Source of the DNA: Shimia sp039969785
Lineage (GTDB): Bacteria; Pseudomonadota; Alphaproteobacteria; Rhodobacterales; Rhodobacteraceae
Reading direction: 5' to 3'
NCBI RefSeq assembly: GCF_039969785.1
Contig: NZ_JBDVNC010000007.1
Coordinates: forward strand, 1-64,000
Length of the DNA: 64,000 bases
The notes beneath the pieces were generated by a model. That model was not told the DNA's origin and made no database searches. It saw only the letters and a program-made list of their open reading frames with translations. Numbering within the stretch: position 1 is the first letter of the stretch; every line of letters begins with the position of its first letter. Below, in pieces: positions 41,981 through 50,885 of this stretch. A program made the position numbers and the translations under genes.

Positions 41981-42989
41981 CGTTTTACAGCATCCGGCAA
42001 CGACACCTTCGAGCTCCGACGCTGCACCACTTTTGCAAGTTTCAAATCTGATCAAACACTACCCGGCTCCGGGTGGCGGGCGTGACGGTAAGCGGGTTGT
42101 ACAAGCCGTGGACAATGTCAGCTTTACCCTGCGCAAAGGGGAAACCCTTGGAGTTGTGGGGGAATCTGGCTGTGGGAAATCTACGCTGGCCCGCGCATTG
42201 CTGCGACTTGTGGAACCCACGAGCGGTCAGGCGATGTACAAGGGCGAGGACTTGTTCGCCCTGTCGGCTAAAGACATGCGCAAGCGGCGGTGCGAATTGC
42301 AAATGATCTTTCAGGATCCTTTTGCCTCGCTTAATCCACGTATGACCGTTGGACAAATCGTCAGCGAACCATGGGTCATTTTTCCAGACATCCTGCCCCG
42401 CGCGCAGTGGAAACCCCGGATCGAAGAGCTTTTGACCCGGGTGGGCCTGCGGGCCGAAGATGCCAGCCGTTATCCGCACCAGTTTTCCGGTGGACAACGG
42501 CAGCGGATCGGCATTGCACGCGCTTTGTCGGTCAACCCCGAAGTCATCGTATGTGACGAGCCGTTTTCGGCGCTGGACGTGTCAATTCAGGCGCAGGTCA
42601 TCAACCTGCTAGAGGATATTCAGGACCAATACGGCCTGTCCTATATCATCATCGCGCATGATCTGTCGGTGATCCGCCATTGCTCGGATCGGGTGGCGGT
42701 GATGTATCTGGGCAATATCGTTGAGATCGGCACCTGGGACCAGATTTACCAAAACCCTCTGCATCCGTACACGCAGGCATTACTGTCTGCGATGCCCGAA
42801 ATCAGACCAGACGAACGCAAGCAACGGATCATTCTTGAGGGCGAAGTACCCAGCCCGATTGATCCGCCATCTGGTTGTCGGTTTCGCACTCGTTGCAACA
42901 GGGCACAAACCGATTGCGCAAATCAAAAACCCGAGCTTATCATTCGGCGGGACAGCCATCCTTGCGCCTGCATTCATACATCAACTTAA
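41973..42989 (+). CDS. ABC transporter ATP-binding protein (DppF type)
   Basis: A 338-residue ATPase. Walker A GESGCGKSTLARALLRL, signature FSGGQRQRIGIARAL, Walker B VIVCDEPFSALDVS, C-terminal Cys-rich oligopeptide domain (CRFRTRCNRAQTDC). Start at 41973 overlaps the DppD-type gene by 8 bases. Last gene of the transporter. Confidence 0.92.
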   Translation: MTDVLQHPATTPSSSDAAPLLQVSNLIKHYPAPGGGRDGKRVVQAVDNVSFTLRKGETLGVVGESGCGKSTLARALLRLVEPTSGQAMYKGEDLFALSAKDMRKRRCELQMIFQDPFASLNPRMTVGQIVSEPWVIFPDILPRAQWKPRIEELLTRVGLRAEDASRYPHQFSGGQRQRIGIARALSVNPEVIVCDEPFSALDVSIQAQVINLLEDIQDQYGLSYIIIAHDLSVIRHCSDRVAVMYLGNIVEIGTWDQIYQNPLHPYTQALLSAMPEIRPDERKQRIILEGEVPSPIDPPSGCRFRTRCNRAQTDCANQKPELIIRRDSHPCACIHTST

Positions 42990-43003
42990 ACCGGGATCAT
43001 CCA

Positions 43004-43972
43004 ATGAGCTATTCCAGCAATTCCGCCCCCAGACTTCCCTTCGACGTTGCTTCGATCTGCTTTGGAACCTCACCGTTGGGCAGCATGCCCGATACCTATG
43101 GGTATGAAGTCAGCGAAGAACAGGCACGGGCGACAATCCACGCAATGTTTGACCTATCCCCAGGCTTTGTCGACACGTCCCGCAACTATGGCATGGGCCG
43201 CAGCGAGGAACGTTTGGGCGCAGTGATCCGGGAACGCGGCGGTCTGCCCAAAAACACGATCCTTGCCACCAAGCTGGATCGCGGGTTTTCCGACAACCGT
43301 CTGGATGCAGACCGGGTCCGTCGCTCGGTCGAAGAAAGCCTCGAGGCACTCAGCCTTGATCGGTTGCACATTCTGCACCTGCACGACCCGGAATACTGCC
43401 GGTCCGTCGAAGAGATTACCGATAAGGGCGGCGCGCTGGATGAGCTGTTCAAATTGAAAGAAGAGGGATTGGTCGACGCGGTCGGGCTGGCCATGGGGGA
43501 TTTGGGCATCATGACTCAAATCCTGCCCAACTGGGAGTTCGACGCGCTGGTCAACCACAACCGTTTCACTCTGCTCAATCGCGAAGCTGATGAAATGTTT
43601 ACACAGGCCCATGCTCGCGGCATCGCCATTTTCAATGCAGCCCCCTATTGCGGTGGCGTCTTGGCCCGAGGTTCCGCCAGCAGTTCGATGATCACCTATC
43701 AAGAGGCTGATGATGCCGCGATGGCCCCTGTCCGCGCAATCGAGGATATATGCTCGCGCCACGGTATTCTACTGGGCGCCGCTGCGTTGCAGTTTTCGGT
43801 ACGCGACCCGCGTGTCACCTCGACCATTTGCGGGGTTTCTAAACCCGAACGTGTCCAGCAAACTGTAGATTGGGCGAACTTCCCTATTTCAGACGAAGCT
43901 TGGGCAGAATTGATGGCGCTGCCCTTTAGCTCGGACAATCCAGAAGCCAGCCGGGAGTACAAACCATGCTGA
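43004..43972 (+). CDS. Aldo/keto reductase, D-threo-aldose 1-dehydrogenase type
   Basis: A 322-residue TIM-barrel oxidoreductase. The catalytic Tyr is in GFVDTSRNYGMGRSEERLG, the Lys in ATKLDRGF, and the conserved LHLHDPEYC segment follows. The pattern matches fucose/threo-aldose dehydrogenases and pyridoxal 4-dehydrogenase-like members. Start at 43004, 14 bases after the transporter. Probably oxidises the imported aldose or a related compound; substrate uncertain. Confidence 0.85.
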   Translation: MSYSSNSAPRLPFDVASICFGTSPLGSMPDTYGYEVSEEQARATIHAMFDLSPGFVDTSRNYGMGRSEERLGAVIRERGGLPKNTILATKLDRGFSDNRLDADRVRRSVEESLEALSLDRLHILHLHDPEYCRSVEEITDKGGALDELFKLKEEGLVDAVGLAMGDLGIMTQILPNWEFDALVNHNRFTLLNREADEMFTQAHARGIAIFNAAPYCGGVLARGSASSSMITYQEADDAAMAPVRAIEDICSRHGILLGAAALQFSVRDPRVTSTICGVSKPERVQQTVDWANFPISDEAWAELMALPFSSDNPEASREYKPC

Positions 43973-44979
43973 ATATCGCCCTTATTGGCTGTGGCCGTAT
44001 TGGCCGTATGCACGCCGACCTGATCGATCGTCACCCACAAAGCCGGTTGACCGCCGTGTATGACCCGGTGCCCGCCGCAGCCAAGGCCATCGCTGAAAGC
44101 ATTCAAACCCAAGTGGCCGCGACACCCGAGGTTATTTTCAACAACGACAACGTCGATGCGATTGTCGTCGCCTCAGTCACCAGCACCCATGCCGATTTTA
44201 TCGAGCAGGCTGTGGAGGCTGGCAAACCGGTATTGTGTGAAAAACCAATTGATCTGGATATTGATCGAGTGCGGGCGTGTCGCAACAAGATCGCGGGGAG
44301 CAACGTTCCGGTTCAGATCGGATTTAACCGGCGGTTTGATCCCGGCCACGCACAGATGAAGTCCGCCATCAGCGCCGGAGACATTGGTAATCTGGTGCAA
44401 GTTTTGATCACGTCGCGTGACCCTGAACCGCCCAGCGATGAATATCTGACCGGCGCTGGCGGTATGTTGCGGGACATGACGATCCATGACTTTGATCTTG
44501 CCCGTTTTTTGCTGGACGATGATGAACCGGTTGAAGTTTTCGCCTATGCGGCGCCGTTGATTGATCCCGCACGCGGGGCGCGCCTGAACGAGGTGGATTG
44601 CGCAATGATCGTGATGAAATCTTCCAATGGACGGCAGGTGTTTATCAACAATGCGCGGCAAGCGCCTTATGGGTATGATCAGCGTCTGGAGGCACATGGT
44701 GACGGGGGTATGGTCCAAAGCACAAACCGAACACCGCATGGAATGCAGACTTTTACCGCTGCGGGCACTGGAACAGCGGCCCCGTTAGAACCGTTCTTCA
44801 TCGAACGCTACACCCACGCGTTCAAGCACCAGTTGGATTCGTTCGTCAGCGCCGTGCTGAACAAAACACAACCCGAAGTGGGGTTTGACGATGGCATGCG
44901 CGCGCTTTTACTGGCGGAAGCTGCCTATGTGTCCCTGGAAAAAGGGTGTGCCGTGAAGGTTGCACCAGTCGAAGATTAA
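43966..44979 (+). CDS. Gfo/Idh/MocA oxidoreductase, inositol 2-dehydrogenase-like
   Basis: A 337-residue NAD-dependent dehydrogenase. Rossmann motif LIGCGRIGRMHADLI, the catalytic Lys motif CEKPIDLD, IGFNRRFDPG and RDMTIHDFDLARF are characteristic of myo-inositol 2-dehydrogenase IolG and paralogs. It overlaps the aldo/keto reductase by 7 bases. Together they suggest stepwise oxidation of a cyclic polyol or sugar. The iol genes for later steps are absent here. Confidence 0.88.
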   Translation: MLNIALIGCGRIGRMHADLIDRHPQSRLTAVYDPVPAAAKAIAESIQTQVAATPEVIFNNDNVDAIVVASVTSTHADFIEQAVEAGKPVLCEKPIDLDIDRVRACRNKIAGSNVPVQIGFNRRFDPGHAQMKSAISAGDIGNLVQVLITSRDPEPPSDEYLTGAGGMLRDMTIHDFDLARFLLDDDEPVEVFAYAAPLIDPARGARLNEVDCAMIVMKSSNGRQVFINNARQAPYGYDQRLEAHGDGGMVQSTNRTPHGMQTFTAAGTGTAAPLEPFFIERYTHAFKHQLDSFVSAVLNKTQPEVGFDDGMRALLLAEAAYVSLEKGCAVKVAPVED

Positions 44980-45023
44980 TAGCGAAAAAGTAGAAACAAA
45001 ATCACAAATGAACCGCGCCGGGT

Positions 45024-45364
45024 TTACCAGATGCTGACTTGCCTTAGTTGCCCGGCCATGTCTGATCTTTCCAGAGCGGCGTAGACGTTTGCTTCGGCCT
45101 CTGCTGGCGGGATATTCCCGATAGGCTCCAGCAGGCGCCGGTTGTTGAACCGGTCGACCCACTCGAGAGTGGCGTATTGCACAGCATCGAAGCTGCGCCA
45201 CGGCCCACGCCGGTGAATGACCTCCGCTTTGAACAGGCCGTTGATCGTTTCGGCCATGCTTTGTCATAGGAAGCCCCCACGCTGCCGACAGACGGGGCGA
45301 TTTTCGCCTCGCCAGCCGTTCGGTATACTTGATCGATAGATATTGCGACCCGCGGTCCGAGTGA
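45024..45364 (-). pseudogene. Frameshifted IS3-family transposase (orfB) remnant
   Basis: The minus strand encodes the C-terminal end of an IS3-type orfB: DRGSQYLSIKYTERLA, IAPSVGSVGASYDKA, then MAETINGLFKAEVIHRRGPWR...EWVDRFNNRRLLEPIGNIPPAEAE. These segments lie in different frames: one base is missing after ERLA and another between YDKA and MAET. The DDE core, orfA and both terminal repeats are absent. It is a dead remnant. Confidence 0.85.
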
Positions 45365-45612
45365 GTGCCGCTCTGAATGAGCCATCCGCCAAAGCGGAAG
45401 CGACCTCTATCATTCGCGGTCTGTTGACCGAGATCAGGTTGATCCCAGAGGACGGCGCGTTAGCCATTGAATTGGTTGGGGAATTAGCGGGGTTGTTGGT
45501 GTTGGGCATGTCCCAAAACGAAGAAAGCCACCTTGCGGCGGCTTGTTTGAGAACGATGGTTGCGGGGGGGCGCAACCAGCGTTGTCGAACAACTTTGCAA
45601 TGCCGCGTTTAG
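45365..45612 (+). pseudogene. C-terminal fragment of a large serine recombinase
   Basis: The plus strand translates to ALNEPSAKAEATSIIRGLLTEIRLIPEDG followed by ALAIELVGELAGLLVLG, which resembles the C-terminal region of recombinase/zinc-ribbon serine integrases (AAEILRGLI--V-L-P--G-L-IEL-G-LA-ML). The catalytic resolvase domain is missing. It abuts the IS3 remnant in opposite orientation; the junction near 45365 is the likely breakpoint. Confidence 0.7.
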
Positions 45613-45890
45613 ATCACGAGATACACCGCAATTTTCAAAGAAAATTGTAGTAAACGGCCCATAAGAGACCTTCGACATCCCGCTAACATTCTGCGGTTGC
45701 AGCCCGCATTCCGGTCATTCGCTGCGATAGCAAAATCTCTAGGTCGACGAACGGGAAATGTGCGGACAAACCGGACTGTGACGGCTTCTTAAGAAACGGC
45801 TGCTTCCAGAGCTAAGCAACTAAAGCGTTCGTAAAACACAGCAATGGGTCCAAGCGCGATGCCATAAAAGATAATCGCAATTTTAAAGCT
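45613..45890. other. Intergenic stretch with a short inverted repeat, no gene seen
   Basis: Noncoding region between the recombinase remnant and the convergent LysR gene. CAATTTTC / GAAAATTG at 45629-45647 forms an 8-base-arm inverted repeat around AAA. The segment near 45690-45740 resembles roseobacter intergenic repeat DNA (GCAGCCCGCATTCCGGTCATTCGCTG-like). No coding potential was recognised. Confidence 0.5.
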
Positions 45891-46775
45891 CTATTTGGGG
45901 ACTGTTCTGACTGTGTCTACAAACCTTTTGACCGTGTCTGAGTTTCCCGACTTTCGAAACGCAACATAAAGGTCAATTAGGTTTTCGCATGGTGCATACG
46001 GAACGAAGGAAACACCTGGCGGGGCGATATTCATGACCCAAGCTGGCACTAACGAAATTCCAAGGCCTTGAGCCACGAATTGCAGCAAAGTGGATTTGTC
46101 GATGATCTCGCAAACTACGTTTGGCTGTGCGCCAATTTGGCGGAAACCGCTCCACAAAGCCTCGTGCAAAATCGGGCGTGCGTGTTTGGGATACCCAACT
46201 ATCGGTTGGTCGGCGATATCAGATGCGGAAAGGGAAGCTGAGCCTGCAAGCGGGTTGGTGTCGGCGAGGGCCACAACGATCGCCTGGCGATGAATTAGTT
46301 CACTGGAGATAAATTCGTCTTCCTGCGGCGTTCGCACAAAAGCCACATCTGTACGATGGGAAATCAGCTCTTGTGAATGTTGCTCAGAGGACGAGATTTC
46401 CAATACTTGTACGTGGACCTTTGGATCGATCCGGCGAAACGCAATAAGAGCTTTGGGTAACAACATCGAAATTGCTTCGTCGACACCGCTCACACGGATG
46501 TGGCGGAGATCAGACTCGGCGGTGTGGCGCACATTGGAAACCGATTTTTCAATATCGGCGAGAATTCTTTTGGCGTCTTGAACGAACTCCGAACCCGCTT
46601 GTGTCAGGCTGACTTGCCGGGTCGTTCTGAAAAACAAACGCGCACCTAGTTCGTGTTCCAAAGCCGAGACTCGTTCAGATAGCGCAGATTGGCTTAATCC
46701 CAACCGTTCACCAGCCCTTCGGAAGTGCAGTTCTTCTGCGACCGCAACGAAGCATTCTAACTGTCTGATGTCCAA
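45891..46775 (-). CDS. LysR-family regulator of the hydrolase-leuCD-TRAP island
   Basis: A 294-residue LysR protein: helix-turn-helix FRRAGERLGLSQSALSERVSALEHEL, effector domain with IRVSGVDEAISMLLPKALIAFRR and C-terminal VPYAPCENLIDLYVAFRK. It is the last gene of the leftward unit (19 bases after leuD2). It is the only regulator in the island and so the likely user of the palindrome at 49734. Effector unknown, presumably the substrate of the TRAP transporter or a pathway intermediate. Confidence 0.87.
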   Translation of the reverse strand: MDIRQLECFVAVAEELHFRRAGERLGLSQSALSERVSALEHELGARLFFRTTRQVSLTQAGSEFVQDAKRILADIEKSVSNVRHTAESDLRHIRVSGVDEAISMLLPKALIAFRRIDPKVHVQVLEISSSEQHSQELISHRTDVAFVRTPQEDEFISSELIHRQAIVVALADTNPLAGSASLSASDIADQPIVGYPKHARPILHEALWSGFRQIGAQPNVVCEIIDKSTLLQFVAQGLGISLVPAWVMNIAPPGVSFVPYAPCENLIDLYVAFRKSGNSDTVKRFVDTVRTVPK

Positions 46776-46794
46776 TTTGCGCCCCTTCGTTCGT

Positions 46795-47400
46795 CTATTT
46801 TCTGACGCTTACCCGCATTTTGTCATCCAGGTTGGCTTCGAATGCGTGGATTGCGTCCGCATATTCCAGCGAGTCGAGGGTGTCGTCGCGCCCTCGGATC
46901 AGCGCTGTTTGCGTTGCGTCATCCATCTCAAAAGATGCTGAAATTTCACCCGTAGTTATCTTTCGAGCTGCAAGATCAATTGTCACTTCAGCCCCGTTGG
47001 AATTGTTGGCGAATTGCAAAAGCCTGTCGCGCGTGTCGGTGGAGACGATAGGCAGTGCGAGGCCGTTTTTGCGCGCGTTGTCGTAGAATATCCCTGCAAA
47101 TCCAGTCCCGATGCAGGCATCAATTCCAAGTTGGCGCATGCCCCAAACGGCATGTTCGCGGCTCGAACCACAGCCGAAATTGTCACCTACAATCAGAATG
47201 TTGGCCTGCGTCCAAGGCGCCTTGTTCAAGACGAAATCAGGCTGTATTTGACCCGAACTCTCAAAGCGTAAGTCGGCAAAAGTACCATCCGCCAATCCTT
47301 CACGCGTTATCGTGATTAAAAACCTTTTAGGCATAATCACATCAGTATCGACATTGGTCAGCGGTAATGGGGCGGCAATCCCTTTGATGGTTTTATTCAT
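46795..47400 (-). CDS. leuD: LeuD-like hydratase small subunit
   Basis: A 201-residue small subunit of the aconitase superfamily: NVDTDVIMPKRFL, FGCGSSREHAVWGM and FAGIFYDNARKNGLAL match LeuD. In leucine synthesis LeuCD isomerises 2- to 3-isopropylmalate. Here it is placed in a hydrolase/TRAP island with no leuA or leuB, so it is probably a catabolic paralog. Its start overlaps the leuC-like stop by 4 bases. Confidence 0.85.
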   Translation of the reverse strand: MNKTIKGIAAPLPLTNVDTDVIMPKRFLITITREGLADGTFADLRFESSGQIQPDFVLNKAPWTQANILIVGDNFGCGSSREHAVWGMRQLGIDACIGTGFAGIFYDNARKNGLALPIVSTDTRDRLLQFANNSNGAEVTIDLAARKITTGEISASFEMDDATQTALIRGRDDTLDSLEYADAIHAFEANLDDKMRVSVRK

Positions 47401-48791
47401 GTGCTTGTCTCTTGTTTGAAGTCTCGCACGTCAGCCAGATGCCCAGTCACCGCCGCCGCCGCAACCATTGCAGGCGACATAAGATGCGTGCGTGCGCCGC
47501 GGCCCTGACGTCCCTCAAAGTTACGGTTGGTTGATGAGGCGACCCTCTCGCCGTCCATGGCAATATCGTCATTCATCGCCAGACACATCGAACAGCCCGC
47601 TTCAGGTCTCCACTCAAAGCCTGCGGCCTCAAAAATGTCGCGCAGGCCTTCGGCTTCGGCCTTGATACGTGTCATTGCGGACCCCGGTACAACGATGGCT
47701 TCGACGCCCGTCGCCACTTTCCGGCCTTCCAGTATTTTGGCCGCCTCTCGTAAATCTTCGATCCGGCTGTTCGTGCAAGACCCGATGAAGGCCGTGTCGA
47801 TCTCAATCGACTTGGCGGATTGCCCCTCGGTTAGCCCCATGTACTTCAGGGAGCGTTCCAAAGCGGCTTTGACTTTCGGAGAGACATAGTCTGACGCGAC
47901 CGGCACGTTTGCAGTGATCGGCACCGATTGATCAGGGCTGGTGCCCCACGTAATCAACGGTTCGATATCGGTGCCTGCAATCGTGACCTCTTTATGAAAG
48001 ACTGCCTCGGGGTCGCTCATCCAGTTTTCACCTTTGAATGCGAACTGACCGCTATGGGCGTGGCCTTTCAACGCTGCTTTCGTGATGTCATCGGCGGCAA
48101 TCAAGGCCGCCCGCGCGCCCAACTCAACGGCCATATTACAAACGGTCATTCGTCCAGCCACATCGAGACCGCGAATAGCGGAGCCCGCAAACTCCACCGC
48201 GAAACCATTTGCGCCACCTGCGCCGACGACTTGCACGACTTTCATGATGATGTCCTTCGCCGTCACGCCTGGCGCAGTCTCACCGTCAACAGTGACGCGC
48301 ATTGTTTTCATGCGTTTGTAGCGTAGCGTTTGGGTGGCAAGCACATGCTCAACCTCGGAAGTTCCAATGCCAAAGCCCAACGCGCCGTAGGCTCCATAAG
48401 TGGTCGTATGGCTGTCCCCGCACGCAATCAGCATGCCCGGTACAACCAGACCCTGTTCTGGCACGACAATATGCTCAATACCTTGTCGCGGATCACCAAG
48501 TCCGTAAAAGGCGATGCCATGTTTGGTGCAATTGGCCCCTAAATTGTCGATTAGCAATTTTGAGGCGGCATCATGGGGCTCACTGCTGCGGGTCGCATTC
48601 ACATGATCGACCACGGCCAGATGCGCCTCTGGTCGCCAAACGTTCAAACCCTTTGAATCGAGCCCAGAAAAAGCCTGCGGGCTGGTGTATTCGTTCATGA
48701 TGTGGAAATCGACATAGATCAGCATGTCGCCATCGGGCAGATCACACACTTTGTGGGTGTCGACCAGTTTGTCATAAAGGGTACGGTTCAT
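47397..48791 (-). CDS. leuC: LeuC-like [4Fe-4S] hydratase large subunit
   Basis: A 464-residue aconitase-superfamily protein. Fe-S cysteines lie in IGSCTNSRIEDLR and AGCSMCLAMN; GDSHTTTYGAYGALGFGIGTSEVEHVLATQT and NRNFEGRQGRGARTHLMSP are conserved. Compared with leucine-pathway LeuC from memory, the first substrate loops differ: YVDFHIMNEYTSPQAF instead of YIDRHLVHEVTSPQAF, and DHVNAT instead of DHNVPT-type. This fits a paralog acting on another hydroxy/unsaturated dicarboxylate. It overlaps leuD2 and the hydrolase by 4 bases each. Confidence 0.85.
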   Translation of the reverse strand: MNRTLYDKLVDTHKVCDLPDGDMLIYVDFHIMNEYTSPQAFSGLDSKGLNVWRPEAHLAVVDHVNATRSSEPHDAASKLLIDNLGANCTKHGIAFYGLGDPRQGIEHIVVPEQGLVVPGMLIACGDSHTTTYGAYGALGFGIGTSEVEHVLATQTLRYKRMKTMRVTVDGETAPGVTAKDIIMKVVQVVGAGGANGFAVEFAGSAIRGLDVAGRMTVCNMAVELGARAALIAADDITKAALKGHAHSGQFAFKGENWMSDPEAVFHKEVTIAGTDIEPLITWGTSPDQSVPITANVPVASDYVSPKVKAALERSLKYMGLTEGQSAKSIEIDTAFIGSCTNSRIEDLREAAKILEGRKVATGVEAIVVPGSAMTRIKAEAEGLRDIFEAAGFEWRPEAGCSMCLAMNDDIAMDGERVASSTNRNFEGRQGRGARTHLMSPAMVAAAAVTGHLADVRDFKQETST

Positions 48792-49693
48792 CTCATGACC
48801 TCCGCGTGGATAGGGTTGCGGGCAAAGAAATCAGACATGCGCGCTGCGATACCTTCGGGGATTTCTTCGGCCATGTAGTGTGTCGTGTCGAGCGCTTCGC
48901 CGCTCACGTGCGAAGCTCGCTGCCGCCAAAGACCAAGCGCATCATAGCAGGTCTCAATCACGCCGCGTTTTGCCCAAAGCGTCTGGATCGGTATGTCGAG
49001 CTTTCGCCCTTTGTCGGCATCGTCGTGTTCAATGTCGATCGACGCGGCGGCACGGTAGTCTTCGCAGCTTGCGTGAATGGCAGCGGGGTCTTCGAAGGCA
49101 GTCAAATACTCGGCTAGAGCATCAGGAGCAAAAGGGTTTTCGCCGCCTGCTTGATTAAAACATTTAAGCTTCCAGAACCCTTGCGGGTCTGCACCTATTA
49201 TTTGTTCAGGCAAAGGGTGTGGTTGGATCAAAAAGAACCAATGCCAATAAGCACGCGCGAATGCAGCGCTGGTATCGGCATACATCTCTCGCGTTGGTGC
49301 GATGTCGAGCAATGTCATAGCCGCGACGTGATCAGGATGGTCCAATCCCATCCGATGTGCCACGCGCGCACCCCGATCATGAGCTCCCACCAGAAAACGC
49401 TCATGCCCCAAACGCCGCATGACCGCAACGATGTCGTTGCCCATTGCGCGCTTTGAATAGGGCGCATGCAATGCGTTGGACGCTGGTTTGTCTGATCGAC
49501 CATATCCACGCAAATCTGGGCAAACGACCTGAAAGGAACGTGCCAGAATCGGTGCAACCCCGTGCCACATGGCAGATGTTTGCGGGTAGCCATGTAACAA
49601 GACGAGCGGCGGCGCACCGACGGGTCCAGCGCGGCGGACGAACAAAGTCGCACCATCGCCATCAATACGCTCCTCTACGAATTCCTCGAACAT
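48788..49693 (-). CDS. Haloacetate/fluoroacetate dehalogenase-like alpha/beta hydrolase
   Basis: A 301-residue protein from the ATG at 49693, which has GGGAG six bases upstream; the frame is open to 49726. It matches fluoroacetate dehalogenases: nucleophile D106 and R107, R110 (GAHDRGARV), acid D130 (LLDIAPT), halide-pocket H151-W152 (YWHWFF) and Y213 (CEDYRAAASIDIEHD), and catalytic H272 (DTTHYMAEE). Spacings D106-D130 and D106-H151 equal those of the Rhodopseudomonas enzyme (110-134, 110-155). Those enzymes hydrolyse C-F or C-Cl bonds of haloacetates to glycolate. First gene of the leftward operon with leuC, leuD and lysR. An ester or lactone as true substrate cannot be excluded. Confidence 0.85.
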   Translation of the reverse strand: MFEEFVEERIDGDGATLFVRRAGPVGAPPLVLLHGYPQTSAMWHGVAPILARSFQVVCPDLRGYGRSDKPASNALHAPYSKRAMGNDIVAVMRRLGHERFLVGAHDRGARVAHRMGLDHPDHVAAMTLLDIAPTREMYADTSAAFARAYWHWFFLIQPHPLPEQIIGADPQGFWKLKCFNQAGGENPFAPDALAEYLTAFEDPAAIHASCEDYRAAASIDIEHDDADKGRKLDIPIQTLWAKRGVIETCYDALGLWRQRASHVSGEALDTTHYMAEEIPEGIAARMSDFFARNPIHAEVMR

Positions 49694-49733
49694 TTTGAAC
49701 TCCCTGAGGACATGAATTTTATCCACTATCTCA

Positions 49734-49755
49734 GATTAAACCGGAAAGTTTAATC
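49734..49755. promoter_or_regulatory. Palindromic operator between hydrolase and dctP
   Basis: GATTAAAC and GTTTAATC form perfect 8-base arms around a 6-base spacer. It sits in the 180-base divergent region between the hydrolase-leuCD-lysR and TRAP operons, 41 bases from the hydrolase start. LysR-family sites have interrupted dyads of this type, so it is the expected binding site for the LysR protein at 45891. Confidence 0.7.
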
Positions 49756-49873
49756 GGGAAAACTGATCAGTTATGCCGACTAATCTTCGAACAAAACCCC
49801 AGTAATCTCTCACGACATAGGCCGTGCCCAAGAAAACAAGAGGCGCGGCAACAACGGTTCAACGGAGGAAAAA

Positions 49874-50875
49874 ATGAAGTTTCTGCTTAGCACAGCACTA
49901 TCCATGACATTGGCACTTGGCGCGACATCCGCAATGGCGGCTTGCGATGAGGGCGAAATGGTCATCAAATTTAGCCATGTCACAAACACTGACAAGCATC
50001 CCAAGGGCATCGCCGCGACGCTTCTTGAGCAACGCGTCAACGAAGAGATGAACGGTAAAGCCTGCCTTGAAGTCTTCCCGAACTCTACCCTTTATGATGA
50101 TAATAAAGTGCTCGAAGCACTGCTTCAGGGTGACGTTCAATTGGCGGCCCCATCGCTGTCAAAATTTGAAAAGTTCACCAAACAATTCCGCATCTTCGAC
50201 TTGCCTTTCATGTTTGAAGACATCGAAGCGGTTGATGCGTTCCAAGCGTCCGAAGCGGGTCAAGCTTTGCTCGATAGCATGCAGCGTCGCGGCCTTCAGG
50301 GTTTGACCTTCTGGCACAACGGCATGAAGCAAATGTCCGCCAACGTGCCATTGATGACACCAACCGACGCTAACGGGCTGAAGTTCCGCGTGATGTCATC
50401 TGACGTTCTCGTGGCGCAGATGGAAGCGATCGGGGGTGCCCCACAAAAGATGGCCTTCTCCGAGGTTTATGGAGCGTTGCAGCAGGGTGTTGTTGATGGA
50501 CAGGAGAACGTTTGGTCGAACATCTACGGCAAGAAGTTTTTCGAGGTGCAGGACGGCATCACTGAAACCAATCACGGTGTTATCGACTATCTGGTCGTGA
50601 CTAGTGTTGATTGGTTGGACAGCCTAGACGCGGATGTGCGCGAGCAATTCCTTACAATCTTGAAAGAGGTTACCGAGCTTCGCAATGCTGAGTCCTACGC
50701 GGTCAACCAAGCAAACCGTCAGGCCATCATTGATACAGGTGCAGAGGTTCGCACACTGACAGCTGCAGAGCGTCAGGCATGGGTCGACGCGATGAAGCCT
50801 GTCTGGGAACAGTTCTCTGGTGACGTCGGTCAGGACATGATCGATGCCGCACAGTCCTTCAACACTGGAAGCTGA
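49874..50875 (+). CDS. dctP: TRAP transporter substrate-binding protein DctP
   Basis: A 333-residue periplasmic binding protein of the DctP type. Signal peptide residues 1-22 (MKFLLSTALSMTLALGATSAMA). Conserved arginine is in GLKFRVMSSDVL, which binds the substrate carboxylate; NGMKQMSANVPL and GALQQGVVDGQENVWSNIY are family blocks. A GGAGG ribosome site precedes it. Substrate is a carboxylate, probably di- or hydroxy-acid. Confidence 0.92.
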   Translation: MKFLLSTALSMTLALGATSAMAACDEGEMVIKFSHVTNTDKHPKGIAATLLEQRVNEEMNGKACLEVFPNSTLYDDNKVLEALLQGDVQLAAPSLSKFEKFTKQFRIFDLPFMFEDIEAVDAFQASEAGQALLDSMQRRGLQGLTFWHNGMKQMSANVPLMTPTDANGLKFRVMSSDVLVAQMEAIGGAPQKMAFSEVYGALQQGVVDGQENVWSNIYGKKFFEVQDGITETNHGVIDYLVVTSVDWLDSLDADVREQFLTILKEVTELRNAESYAVNQANRQAIIDTGAEVRTLTAAERQAWVDAMKPVWEQFSGDVGQDMIDAAQSFNTGS

Positions 50876-50885
50876 ACTTAATTCA

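Noticed and set aside
45629..45647. The AT-rich inverted repeat as a transcription terminator
   Set aside because: No gene ends close to it on either strand and no T-run follows.
46795..48791. LeuCD as ordinary leucine biosynthesis genes
   Set aside because: No leuA or leuB, embedded in an operon with a dehalogenase-like hydrolase and LysR opposite a TRAP transporter, and altered LeuC loops; kept as a catabolic paralog, though not proven.
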